Assembly: GCF_900089605.1 (NCBI RefSeq)
Contig: NZ_LT594324.1
Location: forward strand, 5,456,001-5,520,000
Length of the DNA: 64,000 nucleotides
DNA from: Micromonospora narathiwatensis
GTDB taxonomy: Bacteria; Actinomycetota; Actinomycetes; Mycobacteriales; Micromonosporaceae
Direction of reading: 5' to 3'
Position numbers and translations under genes: made by a program. Under the pieces are notes generated by a model. It did not search any database and was not told the DNA's origin. It saw nothing but the letters and a program-made list of their open reading frames with translations. Below, piece by piece: positions 6,967 to 15,300 of this stretch; within the stretch, counting starts at the first letter, position 1, and the number at the start of each line of letters is the position of its first letter.

Positions 6967-8022
6967 GTGGAGCTGCTGACCATCGGGGCGTTCGCCCACG
7001 CGGCGCGACTGACGCCCAAGGCGCTACGGCTCTACGACGGGTTGGGCCTGCTGCCGCCCGCCGCCGTCGACCCGCACTCGGGCTACCGCTACTACGAGCC
7101 GGCGCAGCTCGACCGGGCCCGGCTGATCGCCGCGCTGCGCCGGACCGGGATGCCGCTCGCCGACATCCGGGCCGTCTGCGCCCTGCCGTCGGGGGCGGCA
7201 GCCGAGGCGGTCGGCGCGTGGTGGCGTGGGGTCAGCGCGGACACGGCGGCTCGCGGTAGGGCCGTCGCGCTCCTCGTCGACCAGCTCGCCGAAAGGGGAT
7301 CCATCATGTCCGAAACCACCTTCCGGTACGCGGTGCGCTGCGAGACCGGCGCGGTCCGGGACTCCAACGAGGACACCGCGTACGCCAGCGCCAACCTGCT
7401 CGCCGTGGCCGACGGCATGCGTGGCCCGGGTGGCGCCGCCGCCAGCACCGCCGCCGTCGACGCGCTCCGGCCGCTGGAACTGGCCGACGCGCCGGCCGCC
7501 GAACTGCTCGCCGCGCTGGCCGACGCGGTGACGTCGGCCGACCGCACGGTACGCGCCGCCGTCACCGAGGGGCACCAGCCGGTCACCACCCTGACCGCGA
7601 TCCTGCGCCGCGGCTCGCAGTTGGCCCTGGTGCACGTCGGGGACACCCGGGCGTACCTGCTGCGTGGGGGCGAGCTGTTCCGGCTGACCCAGGACCACAC
7701 GTACGTGCAGTCGCTGGTCGACCAGGGCCGGCTCGGCCCGGCCGAGGTGGCCGGGCACCCGCAGCGGGCCCTGCTGGTGCGGGCGCTCGGGGCCGGTGCC
7801 CCGGTCGAGGCCGATCTGGCGCTGCGTACCGCCCTGGCCGGCGACCGCTATCTGCTCTGCTCCGACGGGCTCTCCGCGGTGCTCGGGCCGGAGGTGCTGA
7901 ACGACGCGCTCGCCGGCGCCGACGACCCGGAGAGCGCCGTCGGGCGCCTGGTCGACCTCGCGTACGCCGAGGGCGCGCCGGACAACGTCGCCTGTGTGGT
8001 CGCCGACGTGGTGTCGGCGTAG
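6967..8022 (+). CDS. MerR-type DNA-binding domain fused to a PP2C (PPM) protein phosphatase
   Basis: A 351-residue protein in one uninterrupted frame. Residues 1-75 are a MerR winged helix (TIGAFAHAARLTPKALRLYD, HSGYRYYEPAQLDRA, RRTGMPLADI). Residues 115-351 are a complete PPM phosphatase: RDSNED at 131-136, VADGM around 147-151, VHVGDTRAYLL, LCSDGL and DNVACVV supply the metal-binding Asp residues, so it should be active on Ser/Thr phosphoproteins. In ordinary MerR proteins the C-terminal part senses an effector; here the phosphatase occupies that place. GTG 6967 has GAGGAGG eight bases upstream. An internal GAAAGGGG followed by ATG at 7306 could give the phosphatase alone. Confidence 0.85.
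   Translation: MELLTIGAFAHAARLTPKALRLYDGLGLLPPAAVDPHSGYRYYEPAQLDRARLIAALRRTGMPLADIRAVCALPSGAAAEAVGAWWRGVSADTAARGRAVALLVDQLAERGSIMSETTFRYAVRCETGAVRDSNEDTAYASANLLAVADGMRGPGGAAASTAAVDALRPLELADAPAAELLAALADAVTSADRTVRAAVTEGHQPVTTLTAILRRGSQLALVHVGDTRAYLLRGGELFRLTQDHTYVQSLVDQGRLGPAEVAGHPQRALLVRALGAGAPVEADLALRTALAGDRYLLCSDGLSAVLGPEVLNDALAGADDPESAVGRLVDLAYAEGAPDNVACVVADVVSA
7291..7308 (+). promoter_or_regulatory. Internal ribosome site and ATG before the PP2C domain
   Basis: GAAAGGGG (7291-7298), a 7-base spacer and ATG (7306-7308) lie in frame inside the MerR-PP2C gene, exactly at the domain boundary (residue 114, MSETTFRY). This is a good translation start and may yield a free phosphatase, or may be a relic of two once separate genes. 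Confidence 0.5.
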
Positions 8023-8030
8023 CCCGTCCC

Positions 8031-8062
8031 GGGCCGGCCGACGCCGGCCGGCCGGCCGGCCC
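8031..8062 (+). terminator. GC-rich hairpin after the MerR-PP2C gene
   Basis: GGGCCGGCCG (8031-8040) pairs with CGGCCGGCCC (8053-8062). It starts 8 bases after the stop and ends before the next promoter. There is no T run. Confidence 0.5.
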
Positions 8063-8067
8063 GGCCG

Positions 8068-8073
8068 TACCCT
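8068..8073 (+). promoter_or_regulatory. -10 element of the oxidoreductase gene (leaderless)
   Basis: TACCCT followed by seven bases and then the ATG at 8081. Transcription is expected to begin at the start codon. Confidence 0.55.
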
Positions 8074-8080
8074 GGCGATC

Positions 8081-8959
8081 ATGCGGATTGGCATCGTGAT
8101 CCTGCCCGACCAGCGCTGGTCGGAGTCGCGGCGGCGCTGGCGGCAGGCGGAAGAGTGGGGCTTCGACCACGCCTGGACGTACGACCACCTGGGCTGGCGG
8201 GATCTGGTCGACGGCCCCTGGTTCGACTCGACGACCACGTTGACGGCCGCCGCGACGGTCACCTCGCGGATCCGCCTCGGCACGCTGGTCGCCTCACCCA
8301 ACTTCCGGCACCCGGCGGCGTACGCCCGGCAGGTGACCGCCCTGGACGACGTCTCCGGCGGCCGGCTGCTGCTCGGCCTGGGCGCGGGCGGCATCGGCTT
8401 CGACGCCACCGTGCTGGGCGGGGAGACCCTGCCGCCGGGGCGGCGGGTCGACCGGTTCGCCGAGTTCACCGAGCTGCTGGACCTGATCCTGCGCGAGGAC
8501 GGCACCACCTGGCGCGGCGAGTGGTTCGCCGCCGTGGACGCCCGGAACAACCCCGGTTGCGTGCAACAACCCCGGGTGCCGTTCGTGATGGCCGCGAACG
8601 GGCCCCGCTCGATGCGACTGGCCGCCCGGTACGGGCAGGGGTGGGTGACCACCGGCCTCGGCGGCGACGACCTGGAAACCTGGTGGTCGTCCGTCGAGGA
8701 CCTCGCCGCCCGGATGGACGTGACCCTGGACCGGGCGGGCCGCGATCCGGCCACCCTGGACCGCTATCTGTCGCTCGACTCGGCGCCGGTCTTCTCGCTC
8801 ACCAGCGTGGACTTCTTCGCCGAGCAGGTCGCCCGGGCCGCCCGGCTCGGCTTCACCGACGTGGTGACGCACTGGCCCCGGGCCAGCAGCTGGTACGCCG
8901 GCGACGAGGCGATCCTGATGGCGGCGGCCAATCTGCTGCCCGAGCTGCGCCGGGTCTGA
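8081..8959 (+). CDS. LLM-class (luciferase-like, F420-dependent type) oxidoreductase
   Basis: A 292-residue TIM-barrel protein of the bacterial luciferase family. It starts MRIGIVILPDQRW, continues RIRLGTLVASPNFRHPAAYARQVTALDDVSGGRLLLGLGAGG, the most conserved stretch of the family, and has RYGQGWVTTG near residue 188. In actinomycetes most such proteins use F420 rather than FMN, but the cofactor is inferred and the substrate unknown. ATG 8081 is chosen because the conserved first strand starts there and the -10 element is seven bases away; the longer open frame would run through the promoter. Confidence 0.85.
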   Translation: MRIGIVILPDQRWSESRRRWRQAEEWGFDHAWTYDHLGWRDLVDGPWFDSTTTLTAAATVTSRIRLGTLVASPNFRHPAAYARQVTALDDVSGGRLLLGLGAGGIGFDATVLGGETLPPGRRVDRFAEFTELLDLILREDGTTWRGEWFAAVDARNNPGCVQQPRVPFVMAANGPRSMRLAARYGQGWVTTGLGGDDLETWWSSVEDLAARMDVTLDRAGRDPATLDRYLSLDSAPVFSLTSVDFFAEQVARAARLGFTDVVTHWPRASSWYAGDEAILMAAANLLPELRRV

Positions 8960-8971
8960 CTCGGCGCGGGG

Positions 8972-9406
8972 TCAGGTGCCGAGGTCGCCGGTGCTGATGC
9001 CCCCGTCCCCGGCGGAGACCAGGCGGAACCGGATGCAGACCACCTGCGAGTCGTCGTCGACCGGGAAGCCCACCCGGGCCCAGTAGCGGCGGTGCCCCTC
9101 CCGCCACTCCTCGATGGACCGGTCACCCTCCCCTTCGGAGCGGGCGAATTCCCAGGACACGTCGGCGAAGCGGACCACCTCGACGTCGGTGATCTCGACG
9201 ACGCCCGCCAGTGCGTCGTGGTCGTCGACCAGGACCAGCCGTTCGCCGGCGTACTCCAGTTCCTCGTTCTCCTCGGCGTACTCGGAGGTCAGCAGGCCGG
9301 CGGTGGCGGTCTTCACGCCGGACAGCACGAGGGCGTTGAGGGTGGCGCGCATCTCGCCGGGCGTGCCGAGGGCGAGGGTGCGCAGTCCTCCGATACGGGG
9401 CCACAT
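8972..9406 (-). CDS. ASCH domain protein
   Basis: A 144-residue protein with one ASCH domain: LALGTPGEMRATLNALVLSGVKTATAGL at the front, then the barrel strands ERLVLVDDHDALAGVVEITDVEVVRFADV, and SIEEWREGHRRYW near the end. ASCH proteins bind RNA, and some members hydrolyse modified nucleosides or cut RNA; the role here is open. The start ATG at 9406 is preceded by TAACCT and exactly seven bases, the same leaderless arrangement as the oxidoreductase gene. It is convergent with that gene, 12 bases apart. Confidence 0.8.
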   Translation of the reverse strand: MWPRIGGLRTLALGTPGEMRATLNALVLSGVKTATAGLLTSEYAEENEELEYAGERLVLVDDHDALAGVVEITDVEVVRFADVSWEFARSEGEGDRSIEEWREGHRRYWARVGFPVDDDSQVVCIRFRLVSAGDGGISTGDLGT

Positions 9407-9413
9407 CCTGCCG

Positions 9414-9419
9414 AGGTTA
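9414..9419 (-). promoter_or_regulatory. -10 element of the ASCH gene (leaderless)
   Basis: TAACCT on the minus strand, seven bases before the ATG at 9406. Confidence 0.5.
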
Positions 9420-9505
9420 ATCGCCGGCAGCCGACCCGTCGCGGGATTTGTCCGCCCCACGCGCGGTCCGGGGCGACGCTAGCCTGGGACCAGAAGGAGG
9501 CGACC

Positions 9506-10018
9506 ATGGCGGACCAGCGCGCGGTGCTCGTTCCGGGCCGGGGCTACGACACCCGCGGCCCGCTCTTCGCGTACGTCGGGGAGGCGCTGCGCCGCCTCGG
9601 CTTCGACATCCACGAGGTGACCTGGCAGGTGCCCCGCGACCTGCGCGCCGACCGGACCGCCGCGTGGGTGGCCGAGCAGGTGACGCCGGTGCTGGCCGAC
9701 GGCGATCTGTTGGTCGGCAAGTCGCTGGGCGCCTTCGCCGCTCCGCTCGCGGCCGACCGTGGGCTGCGCGCCGTGTGGCTGACCCCGGTGCTCAACCACC
9801 CCGACGTGGTCGACGCGCTGGGCCGGGCGACCGCGCCGTGCCTGCTTGTCGGGGGCACCGCCGACTCGCTGTGGAACGGTGAGGTCGCGCGCCGGCTCAG
9901 TCCGCACGTGCTGGAGGTGCCGGACGCCGACCACTCGATGCTGGTGCCCGGCCCGCTGGCCCGGTCGGCCGAGGCGCTGGGCCGGGTCTGCACCGCCGTG
10001 GAGAGCTTCGTCAGATGA
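9506..10018 (+). CDS. Small alpha/beta hydrolase
   Basis: A 170-residue alpha/beta hydrolase without a lid. The nucleophile elbow is GKSLG with Ser at residue 73, the acid is Asp 120 in GGTADSLW, and the base His 143 in DADHSM, so the triad is complete and in the right order. The length is typical of cytosolic dienelactone-hydrolase-like or RBBP9-like members. No substrate can be named. The ribosome site GAAGGAGG stands five bases before the ATG, and TAGCCT near 9480 is a likely -10, so unlike its neighbours this gene has a normal leader. Confidence 0.8.
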   Translation: MADQRAVLVPGRGYDTRGPLFAYVGEALRRLGFDIHEVTWQVPRDLRADRTAAWVAEQVTPVLADGDLLVGKSLGAFAAPLAADRGLRAVWLTPVLNHPDVVDALGRATAPCLLVGGTADSLWNGEVARRLSPHVLEVPDADHSMLVPGPLARSAEALGRVCTAVESFVR

Positions 10019-10058
10019 GCTGCCCGGCATAGCCGGCCGCCGCCAGCACCCCTTCAGG

Positions 10059-10712
10059 TCAACCCGACGCGGCTCCGTCGAGGTCGTCCCCGGTGAGCAG
10101 CGCGCGTAGCCGGAGCCGCTCGGCGACGTACGGCGGGCAGGTCGCGACGACCGCAGCCGTCCCGACCGGTTCCGCCCCACTGTCCCGGACCACCCGGTCC
10201 AGCGCGTCGAGTTGGGCGCCGGTGGCGACCCAGTCGTCGACGAGCAGCACCCGGTCGCCGGGGCCGATCAGGCTGCCGTCCACGCCCATCCGCAGCCGCC
10301 GGCCCCGGTAGTCCGGTGGCGTCTCGGCCCAGCGCATCGCGCCGACCCGCCGCCGGCCGCCGTCCTTGTACGCCGGCAGGAAGCCCGCGCCGGCGGCCAT
10401 CGCGACCAGCGGGCCGAGCAGCAGCCCGGTCACCTCGGGAGCGACCACCACGGTCGGCCGCGCGGCCGGGAACAGGCCGGTGAGGGCCGGTCCGATGCCG
10501 GCCAGCACCTCCGGGTCCCGCCACCAACCGGAGGTGTCGCTGACCAGATGACCGCTGTCCGGGCCGGGGTCGATCCAGCGGAACAACTCGACCAGGCGTC
10601 GGCTCAGCACGACACCCATCCTCGGGCATCGCCGCCAGGCGATCGCCGCGTGGTCACTGGCCAGCGATCCTTCCTCCGTTCGTATGAGCAAAGTCCACAC
10701 GAGCGGATACAC
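10059..10712 (-). CDS. Phosphoribosyltransferase (type I fold)
   Basis: Up to 217 residues. The PRPP loop is VLLVDDWVATGAQ, with the two acidic residues and the Thr-Gly that hold PRPP; the flanking VVAPEVTGLLLGPLVAMAAGAGFLPAYKDG is the pattern of purine-type enzymes. The base used is not clear. The start is uncertain: GTG 10712 lies five bases after TACCCT, while ATG 10619 (MGVVLSRR) begins the conserved part but has no ribosome site; a GGAGGAAGG stretch between them could serve a CTG codon. The gene is divergent from the RlpA-like gene. Confidence 0.75.
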   Translation of the reverse strand: MYPLVWTLLIRTEEGSLASDHAAIAWRRCPRMGVVLSRRLVELFRWIDPGPDSGHLVSDTSGWWRDPEVLAGIGPALTGLFPAARPTVVVAPEVTGLLLGPLVAMAAGAGFLPAYKDGGRRRVGAMRWAETPPDYRGRRLRMGVDGSLIGPGDRVLLVDDWVATGAQLDALDRVVRDSGAEPVGTAAVVATCPPYVAERLRLRALLTGDDLDGAASG

Positions 10713-10749
10713 GTATCAGGGTAAATGTGGGCATAGCACCATGATCGCA

Positions 10750-10780
10750 TTGACTTCGGAAGTGCTTCTCTCGTTACGGT
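10750..10780 (+). promoter_or_regulatory. Probable promoter of the RlpA-like gene
   Basis: TTGACT (10750-10755) and TACGGT (10775-10780) separated by 19 bases. The spacing is on the long side. The start would lie about 30 bases upstream of the GTG. Confidence 0.4.
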
Positions 10781-10817
10781 CCGAGCCGGTTTGTTCTGCT
10801 GACGAAAGGACCGGGCG

Positions 10818-11474
10818 GTGGCTGGTAGGCATCTCCGTACCCGCAAGCTCTCCTCGCCCGCCGGCATCGCCGCCACCGCGGCCGTCGGCGTGCTGCTCGC
10901 CGTCGGCGGCACCGTCGGCGCCGTCCAGCTCACCTCGGGCGAGCCCTCCGCCGACTCCGCGCTCGCCGAGCCCACTGTGGTCGAGGTTCTGCCGAGCACC
11001 CCCGCCCCCGGTTCGGCCTCCCCCTCCGCCTCGCCCAGCACGCCCGCGTCGCCGAGCCTCAGCCCGTCGCCGAAGGCCACCCCCAGCCCGAAGGCGACCC
11101 GGACCCAGGCCGCCTCGCGGAGCATGACCCGGACCGCGAGCCCGAAGCCGACGGCGACGAAGACGAAGACCATCCCCGCGGCGAAGGTCGTCGACAGCGG
11201 CTCCTGCGGCGCGTCCTTCTACGACGAGGGTCAGATGACCGCGAACGGGGAGACCTTCAACCCGGACGCACTGACCGCCGCGCACAAGACCCTGCCGTTC
11301 AACACGAAGGTCCGGGTGACCAACCCGGCCAACGGCAAGTCGGTGGTCGTCCGGATCAACGACCGCGGACCGTTCATCGCCGGCCGGTGCCTGGACCTGT
11401 CCCGCGCCGCCTTCGCGGCCATCGCCTCGACGAGCCTCGGCGAGTTGACCGTCCGGTACGAGGTGCTCGGCTGA
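10818..11474 (+). CDS. Exported RlpA-like double-psi beta-barrel protein
   Basis: A 218-residue protein. Residues 1-43 form a basic start and one hydrophobic helix ([19 protein letters not shown]), acting as signal or anchor. Residues 50-125 are a Ser/Pro/Thr/Lys linker as in wall-spanning proteins. The last ~90 residues are a double-psi beta barrel with [39 protein letters not shown] and [11 protein letters not shown], the RlpA pattern in which the Asp of NDRGPF is catalytic in lytic transglycosylases. Actinobacterial members may be wall-binding or lytic. GTG 10818 follows GAAAGGA. The gene stands just upstream of a membrane phosphatase. Confidence 0.85.
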   Translation: MAGRHLRTRKLSSPAGIAATAAVGVLLAVGGTVGAVQLTSGEPSADSALAEPTVVEVLPSTPAPGSASPSASPSTPASPSLSPSPKATPSPKATRTQAASRSMTRTASPKPTATKTKTIPAAKVVDSGSCGASFYDEGQMTANGETFNPDALTAAHKTLPFNTKVRVTNPANGKSVVVRINDRGPFIAGRCLDLSRAAFAAIASTSLGELTVRYEVLG

Positions 11475-11574
11475 CCCCGTGACCGGCGGCGATCGGGTCA
11501 GGAAGGCGATCCGGCCGGGTAGAACGTCCTCAGACGACGGGCCAGGTTCATTCACCGGTTCATCTCCATCAGGC

Positions 11575-12702
11575 ATGCTGTCCGGTATACGCACGCAACC
11601 CTTCCAGTCGGGCCGAGGCCCGCTGAGCCCCGGATCCCGCGCCGGCCTCGGCGCGGCCCTCGCGCTGCTCGCCCTCGTCTCCGCCATGGAACTGGCGGAC
11701 GGCCCCACCGCGCACTACATCGCGCTGATGGTGACCGCCCCGATGCTCGCCGCCGCCCTCGGGTCGTGGCGGGTGGTGCTCGGGGTGGGAGTCCTCGCCA
11801 CGGCGATCGGAGGTTCCTTCGCACTCGCCGAGCAGACCCTGTCCCTGGTCTCCGCCGTCAACGTCGCCGGCGTCGCGCTGGCCACCGGGATCGCCGGCGC
11901 CGTGGCAGCGGTACGCCAGCGCCAGTCCGAGAAGATCGCCGAGTTGTCCCGGCTCGCCTCGGTCGCCCAGCAGGCGGTGCTCCGGCCACTCGGGCCGCAG
12001 GTGGGCACCCTCGCGGTGGCCGCCCGCTACATCTCCTCCACCGCCCGGGCCGAGATCGGTGGTGACCTGTACGAGGCGATGGACACCCCGTACGGCGTCC
12101 GCATGATCATCGGCGACGTGCGCGGCAAGGGTTTGGACGCGGTCCGGCTCGCCAGCATCGTGCTCGGCTCGTACCGGCACGTCGCGTACGAGCGGGCGGA
12201 CCTGCGCGCGGTGGTGACCGATCTGGACCGGGCGGTGGCCCGCAACGTGGGCGACGAGGACTTCGTCACCGCCGCGCTGGTCGAGGAGCGGGGCGGCACC
12301 TTGACCATCGTCAACTGTGGGCACCCGCCGCCGCTGCTGCTGCGCCGGGGCGCGGTGATCCCGCTGGAACCGCCCGCGCCCGCGCCTCCGCTGGGCTTCA
12401 TGCCGGTGGTCCGTCCCCGGGTGGAACGGCTCGAACCGGGCGACCGGCTGCTGCTGTTCACCGACGGGCTCGGGGAGGCGCGCCGGGACGGCGAGTTCTT
12501 CCCGACGGCCGACCGGGCCTGGCGGCTGCTCGGCCACGGCACGGTCGCCGACGGCCTCGCCTCGTTGGAGACCGCCCTGGTCGAGTGGGTGCACGGGCGG
12601 CTCGACGACGACATCGCGCTGTTCCTGATGGAGTACACCGGCCCGCGCAGTGAGGTGACGGCGGCCGTGCCGAGCTGGGAGGTCGGCGCGGCGGAGAGCT
12701 GA
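11575..12702 (+). CDS. Membrane-anchored SpoIIE-type PP2C phosphatase
   Basis: A 375-residue protein from ATG 11575. About four hydrophobic helices lie between residues 20 and 130 (ALALLALVSAMELA, HYIALMVTAPMLAAALG, VVLGVGVLATAIGGS, SAVNVAGVALATGIAG). A short linker leads to a SpoIIE phosphatase with EIGGDLYEA, IIGDVRGKGLDA, LLLFTDGLGEAR and DDDIALFLM, supplying the metal ligands. Such enzymes typically dephosphorylate anti-sigma-factor antagonists in partner-switching pathways; no such partner is encoded here. An in-frame GTG at 11479, four bases after the RlpA stop, is an alternative start that would add 32 low-complexity residues. Confidence 0.85.
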   Translation: MLSGIRTQPFQSGRGPLSPGSRAGLGAALALLALVSAMELADGPTAHYIALMVTAPMLAAALGSWRVVLGVGVLATAIGGSFALAEQTLSLVSAVNVAGVALATGIAGAVAAVRQRQSEKIAELSRLASVAQQAVLRPLGPQVGTLAVAARYISSTARAEIGGDLYEAMDTPYGVRMIIGDVRGKGLDAVRLASIVLGSYRHVAYERADLRAVVTDLDRAVARNVGDEDFVTAALVEERGGTLTIVNCGHPPPLLLRRGAVIPLEPPAPAPPLGFMPVVRPRVERLEPGDRLLLFTDGLGEARRDGEFFPTADRAWRLLGHGTVADGLASLETALVEWVHGRLDDDIALFLMEYTGPRSEVTAAVPSWEVGAAES

Positions 12703-12715
12703 CCCGCCGGTCGGG

Positions 12716-12799
12716 TCAGTCGTCGGTCAGCTCGTCGGTGGCTCGCCGCCCGGCTTCCCCGGCCCGGCGCAGGAAGTCGGCGATCACCGTCAGCTGGCG
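12716..12799 (-). pseudogene. Possible 3' remnant of a lost minus-strand gene
   Basis: Twenty-eight codons with the strong G/C third-position bias of true genes, ending in TGA, read RQLTVIADFLRRAGEAGRRATDELTDD. Upstream the bias is lost and a stop appears after about 20 codons. No start with a ribosome site is visible apart from an internal GTG. It may be the decayed end of a regulator gene once divergent from the acyl-CoA dehydrogenase, or chance. Confidence 0.25.
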
Positions 12800-12866
12800 T
12801 CGTTGTACTCGTGACTGAACCGGGAGTGTGTAATCGCTGTCACTTCCGAGATCGGGTTGTCGTTAC

Positions 12867-12905
12867 CTACCGATGAGTAATACAGTCTGGGTTACTGATC
12901 GGTAA
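12867..12905. promoter_or_regulatory. Twin palindromic operators before the acyl-CoA dehydrogenase
   Basis: Two related 14-base sites: CTACCGATGAGTAA (12867-12880) and TTACTGATCGGTAA (12892-12905). Both fit TTAC-YGATCR-GTAA, a near-perfect dyad, and their centres are 25 bases apart. They lie just 5' of the gene at 12934 and overlap the likely promoter region (TACAGT at 12881-12886). A TetR-type repressor of fatty acid metabolism is the natural guess; none is encoded next door. Confidence 0.55.
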
Positions 12906-12933
12906 CAGCTGTTCGGAAGCGGGGCCAGCGAGC

Positions 12934-14790
12934 ATGACCCACTACAAGAGCAATCTTCGGGACCTTGAGTTCAACCTGTTCGAGGTCTTCGGGGCGGACC
13001 GGACCTTCGGCCAGGCGCCGTACACGGACGTGGACATCGACACCGCCCGCAGCTTCCTTACCGAGGTCGACCGCATGGCCCGCGAGGACCTGGCGGCCAG
13101 CTACGCGGACAGTGACCGCAATCCGCCGATCTTCGACCCGACGACGCACACCGCGCCGCTGCCGGCGTCGTTCAAGAAGTCCTACCAGGCGTTCATGGAC
13201 TCGGAGTTCTGGCGGCTGGACCTCCCGGAGGCCCTGGGCGGCACCAACGCCCCGCGCGCCCTCTGGTGGTCCCTGGCCGAGCTGGTGCTCGGCGCCAACG
13301 CCCCGATCTGGATGTACGCCTCCGGCCCGTCCTTCGCGCACGTGCTGCACGTCGAGGGCACCGAGCGGCAGCGGAAGTGGGCCAAGCTCTTCATCGAGAA
13401 GCAGTGGGGCTCGACCATGGTGCTCACCGAGCCGGATGCCGGCTCGGACGTGGGCGCGGGTCGTACCCGGGCCATCCCGCAGCCGGACGGCTCGTGGCAC
13501 ATCGAGGGCGTGAAGCGCTTCATCACCTCGGGTGAGCACGACCTCTCCGACAACATCGTCCACTACGTGCTGGCCCGCTCGGTCGGCGTGGAGGGCGCCG
13601 GCGGTCCGGGCACCAAGGGCCTCTCCCTCTTCGTCGTGCCGAAGTACCACTTCGACGAGGAGACCGGCGAGCTGGGCGAGCGCAACGGCGTCTTCGCCAC
13701 CAACGTCGAGCACAAGATGGGCCTGAAGGTCTCCAACACCTGCGAGATGACCTTCGGTGAGCACGGCGTCCCGGCCAGGGGCTGGCTGCTCGGTGACCGG
13801 CACGACGGCATCCGGCAGATGTTCATGATCATCGAGTACGCCCGGATGATGGTCGGCACCAAGGCCATCGCCACCCTCTCCACCGGCTACCTCAACGCCC
13901 TGGAGTACGCGAAGAACCGGGTGCAGGGCGCCGACCTGACCCGGTCGACCGACAAGACCGCGCCCCGGGTGACGATCACCCACCACCCGGACGTGCGCCG
14001 CTCGCTGCTCATGCAGAAGTCGTACGCCGAGGGCCTGCGGGCGCTGGTCTGCTACACGGCCACCTGGCAGGACCGGGTCGCGATCGCCGAGGCGGCCGGC
14101 GACGAGCGGGCCACCAAGCTGGCCAAGCGGGTCAACGACCTGCTCCTCCCGCTGGTCAAGGGCGTCGGCTCGGAACGGGCGTACGAGCTGCTCGGCCACG
14201 AGGCGCTGCAGACCTTCGGCGGCTCCGGGTTCCTCCAGGACTACCCGCTGGAGCAGTACGTCCGCGATTCGAAGATCGACACCCTGTACGAGGGCACCAC
14301 GGCGATCCAGAGCCTCGACCTGATCTTCCGGAAGATCGTCCGGGACAACGGCAAGGCCCTGCTGGCCGTCGCCGGCGAGATCCAGGAGTTCATCACCTCC
14401 GAGGCCGGCAACGGACAGCTCAAGGAGGAGCGGCAGGCGCTCGGCAAGGCGCTCGCCGAGATCCAGAACATGCTCGGCGTGCTGACCGGCTGGCTCGGCG
14501 AGGCCCAGGGCGGCGACCCGCGGGCCCTCTACAAGGTCGGCCTGAGCAGCCGTCGGTTCCTGCTGGCGATCGGCGATCTGGTGGTCGGCTGGCTGCTCCA
14601 GAAGCAGGCGGACGTGGCGCTGAAGGCCCTGGCCGGCGAGGTCTCGGCCGCCGACAAGGGGTTCTACACCGGCAAGCTGGCCGCTGCCCGGTTCTTCGCC
14701 CGTGAGGTGCTGCCCCGTATCGGTGCCGACCGGCGGATCATCGAGGGTGCCGACCTGGAGATCATGGACATCCCGGAGGAGGCGTTCTGA
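12934..14790 (+). CDS. Acyl-CoA dehydrogenase, FadE5-like
   Basis: A 618-residue flavoprotein of the long ACAD branch to which mycobacterial FadE5 belongs, about 200 residues longer than short-chain enzymes. The middle domain has [18 protein letters not shown] and [20 protein letters not shown]; the C-terminal part has [36 protein letters not shown], where the Glu of YEGTT is the catalytic base. It oxidises acyl-CoA to 2-enoyl-CoA in beta-oxidation and passes electrons to electron-transfer flavoprotein. Chain length range is not predictable. The gene stands alone behind two palindromic operators. Confidence 0.93.
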   Translation: MTHYKSNLRDLEFNLFEVFGADRTFGQAPYTDVDIDTARSFLTEVDRMAREDLAASYADSDRNPPIFDPTTHTAPLPASFKKSYQAFMDSEFWRLDLPEALGGTNAPRALWWSLAELVLGANAPIWMYASGPSFAHVLHVEGTERQRKWAKLFIEKQWGSTMVLTEPDAGSDVGAGRTRAIPQPDGSWHIEGVKRFITSGEHDLSDNIVHYVLARSVGVEGAGGPGTKGLSLFVVPKYHFDEETGELGERNGVFATNVEHKMGLKVSNTCEMTFGEHGVPARGWLLGDRHDGIRQMFMIIEYARMMVGTKAIATLSTGYLNALEYAKNRVQGADLTRSTDKTAPRVTITHHPDVRRSLLMQKSYAEGLRALVCYTATWQDRVAIAEAAGDERATKLAKRVNDLLLPLVKGVGSERAYELLGHEALQTFGGSGFLQDYPLEQYVRDSKIDTLYEGTTAIQSLDLIFRKIVRDNGKALLAVAGEIQEFITSEAGNGQLKEERQALGKALAEIQNMLGVLTGWLGEAQGGDPRALYKVGLSSRRFLLAIGDLVVGWLLQKQADVALKALAGEVSAADKGFYTGKLAAARFFAREVLPRIGADRRIIEGADLEIMDIPEEAF

Positions 14791-14963
14791 CCCAATGTGG
14801 GGTGATTGGACCGGTTCGACGAGGGCGGTCGGCGAGCGGACAGCTCGCCGGCCGCCGTCGTGGTTTTCCCGGCCCGCCCGGTAGGCCGCTCGCCTGACGG
14901 GTAACCGTCGCGGACCACGACAGGGCACGCCCAACGGCCACCGCACGAGGGAGTGCAGCGCAC

Positions 14964-15233
14964 ATGGGCATCGGCAGTGGAATCTTTCTCATCGCGCTCG
15001 GCGCGATCATGACCTTTGCGATCCGGGCCAACGTCTGGTGGATCGACCTGCGCGCGGTCGGCTGGGTGTTCATCCTGGCCGGGCTGGCCGTCCTGCTCAC
15101 CACGCTCTGGTTCTGGCAGGATCGGCGCAAGCGGGCGCGCACCCTGATCGTGGAGGAGAACCGGCTCTCCCACCCCACGGCGATGATGCCGCCGCCGCCC
15201 GACCCGCCCCCGCCCACCGCACCGCCGTCCTGA
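14964..15233 (+). CDS. DUF6458 family two-helix membrane protein
   Basis: An 89-residue protein, MGIGSGIFLIALGAIMTFAI, then DLRAVGWVFILAGLAVLLTTLWFW, giving two transmembrane helices joined by a short extracytoplasmic loop, followed by a basic and then Pro-rich cytosolic tail. This is the compact pattern of DUF6458, common in actinomycetes with no known role. A second copy lies at 15954. A hairpin terminator follows 20 bases after the stop. Confidence 0.8.
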   Translation: MGIGSGIFLIALGAIMTFAIRANVWWIDLRAVGWVFILAGLAVLLTTLWFWQDRRKRARTLIVEENRLSHPTAMMPPPPDPPPPTAPPS

Positions 15234-15253
15234 CCGCGTTCCCTGGTTATCGG

Positions 15254-15289
15254 GGGCCCTTCTCTGCCTGAGGCGTCAGGGAAGGGCCC
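15254..15289. terminator. Hairpin between DUF6458 gene and sixA
   Basis: GGGCCCTTC (15254-15262) pairs with GAAGGGCCC (15281-15289). It lies between convergent genes, so it may serve both. Confidence 0.65.
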
Positions 15290-15300
15290 TTCCGCACATC

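Noticed and set aside
8041..8062. GGCC tandem run as a possible satellite or restriction hot spot
   Set aside because: Short and best explained as the arms of a terminator hairpin.
10713..10817. Possible cyclic di-AMP (ydaO-type) riboswitch before the RlpA-like gene
   Set aside because: Such switches occur before cell-wall hydrolase genes in actinobacteria, but only about 30 bases of leader remain after the likely promoter, far too short.
12892..14946. Long minus-strand open frame of 684 codons opposite the acyl-CoA dehydrogenase gene
   Set aside because: Antisense shadow caused by high third-position GC; sequence is His/Arg/Gly/Leu-rich without any domain, and the plus-strand gene is certain.
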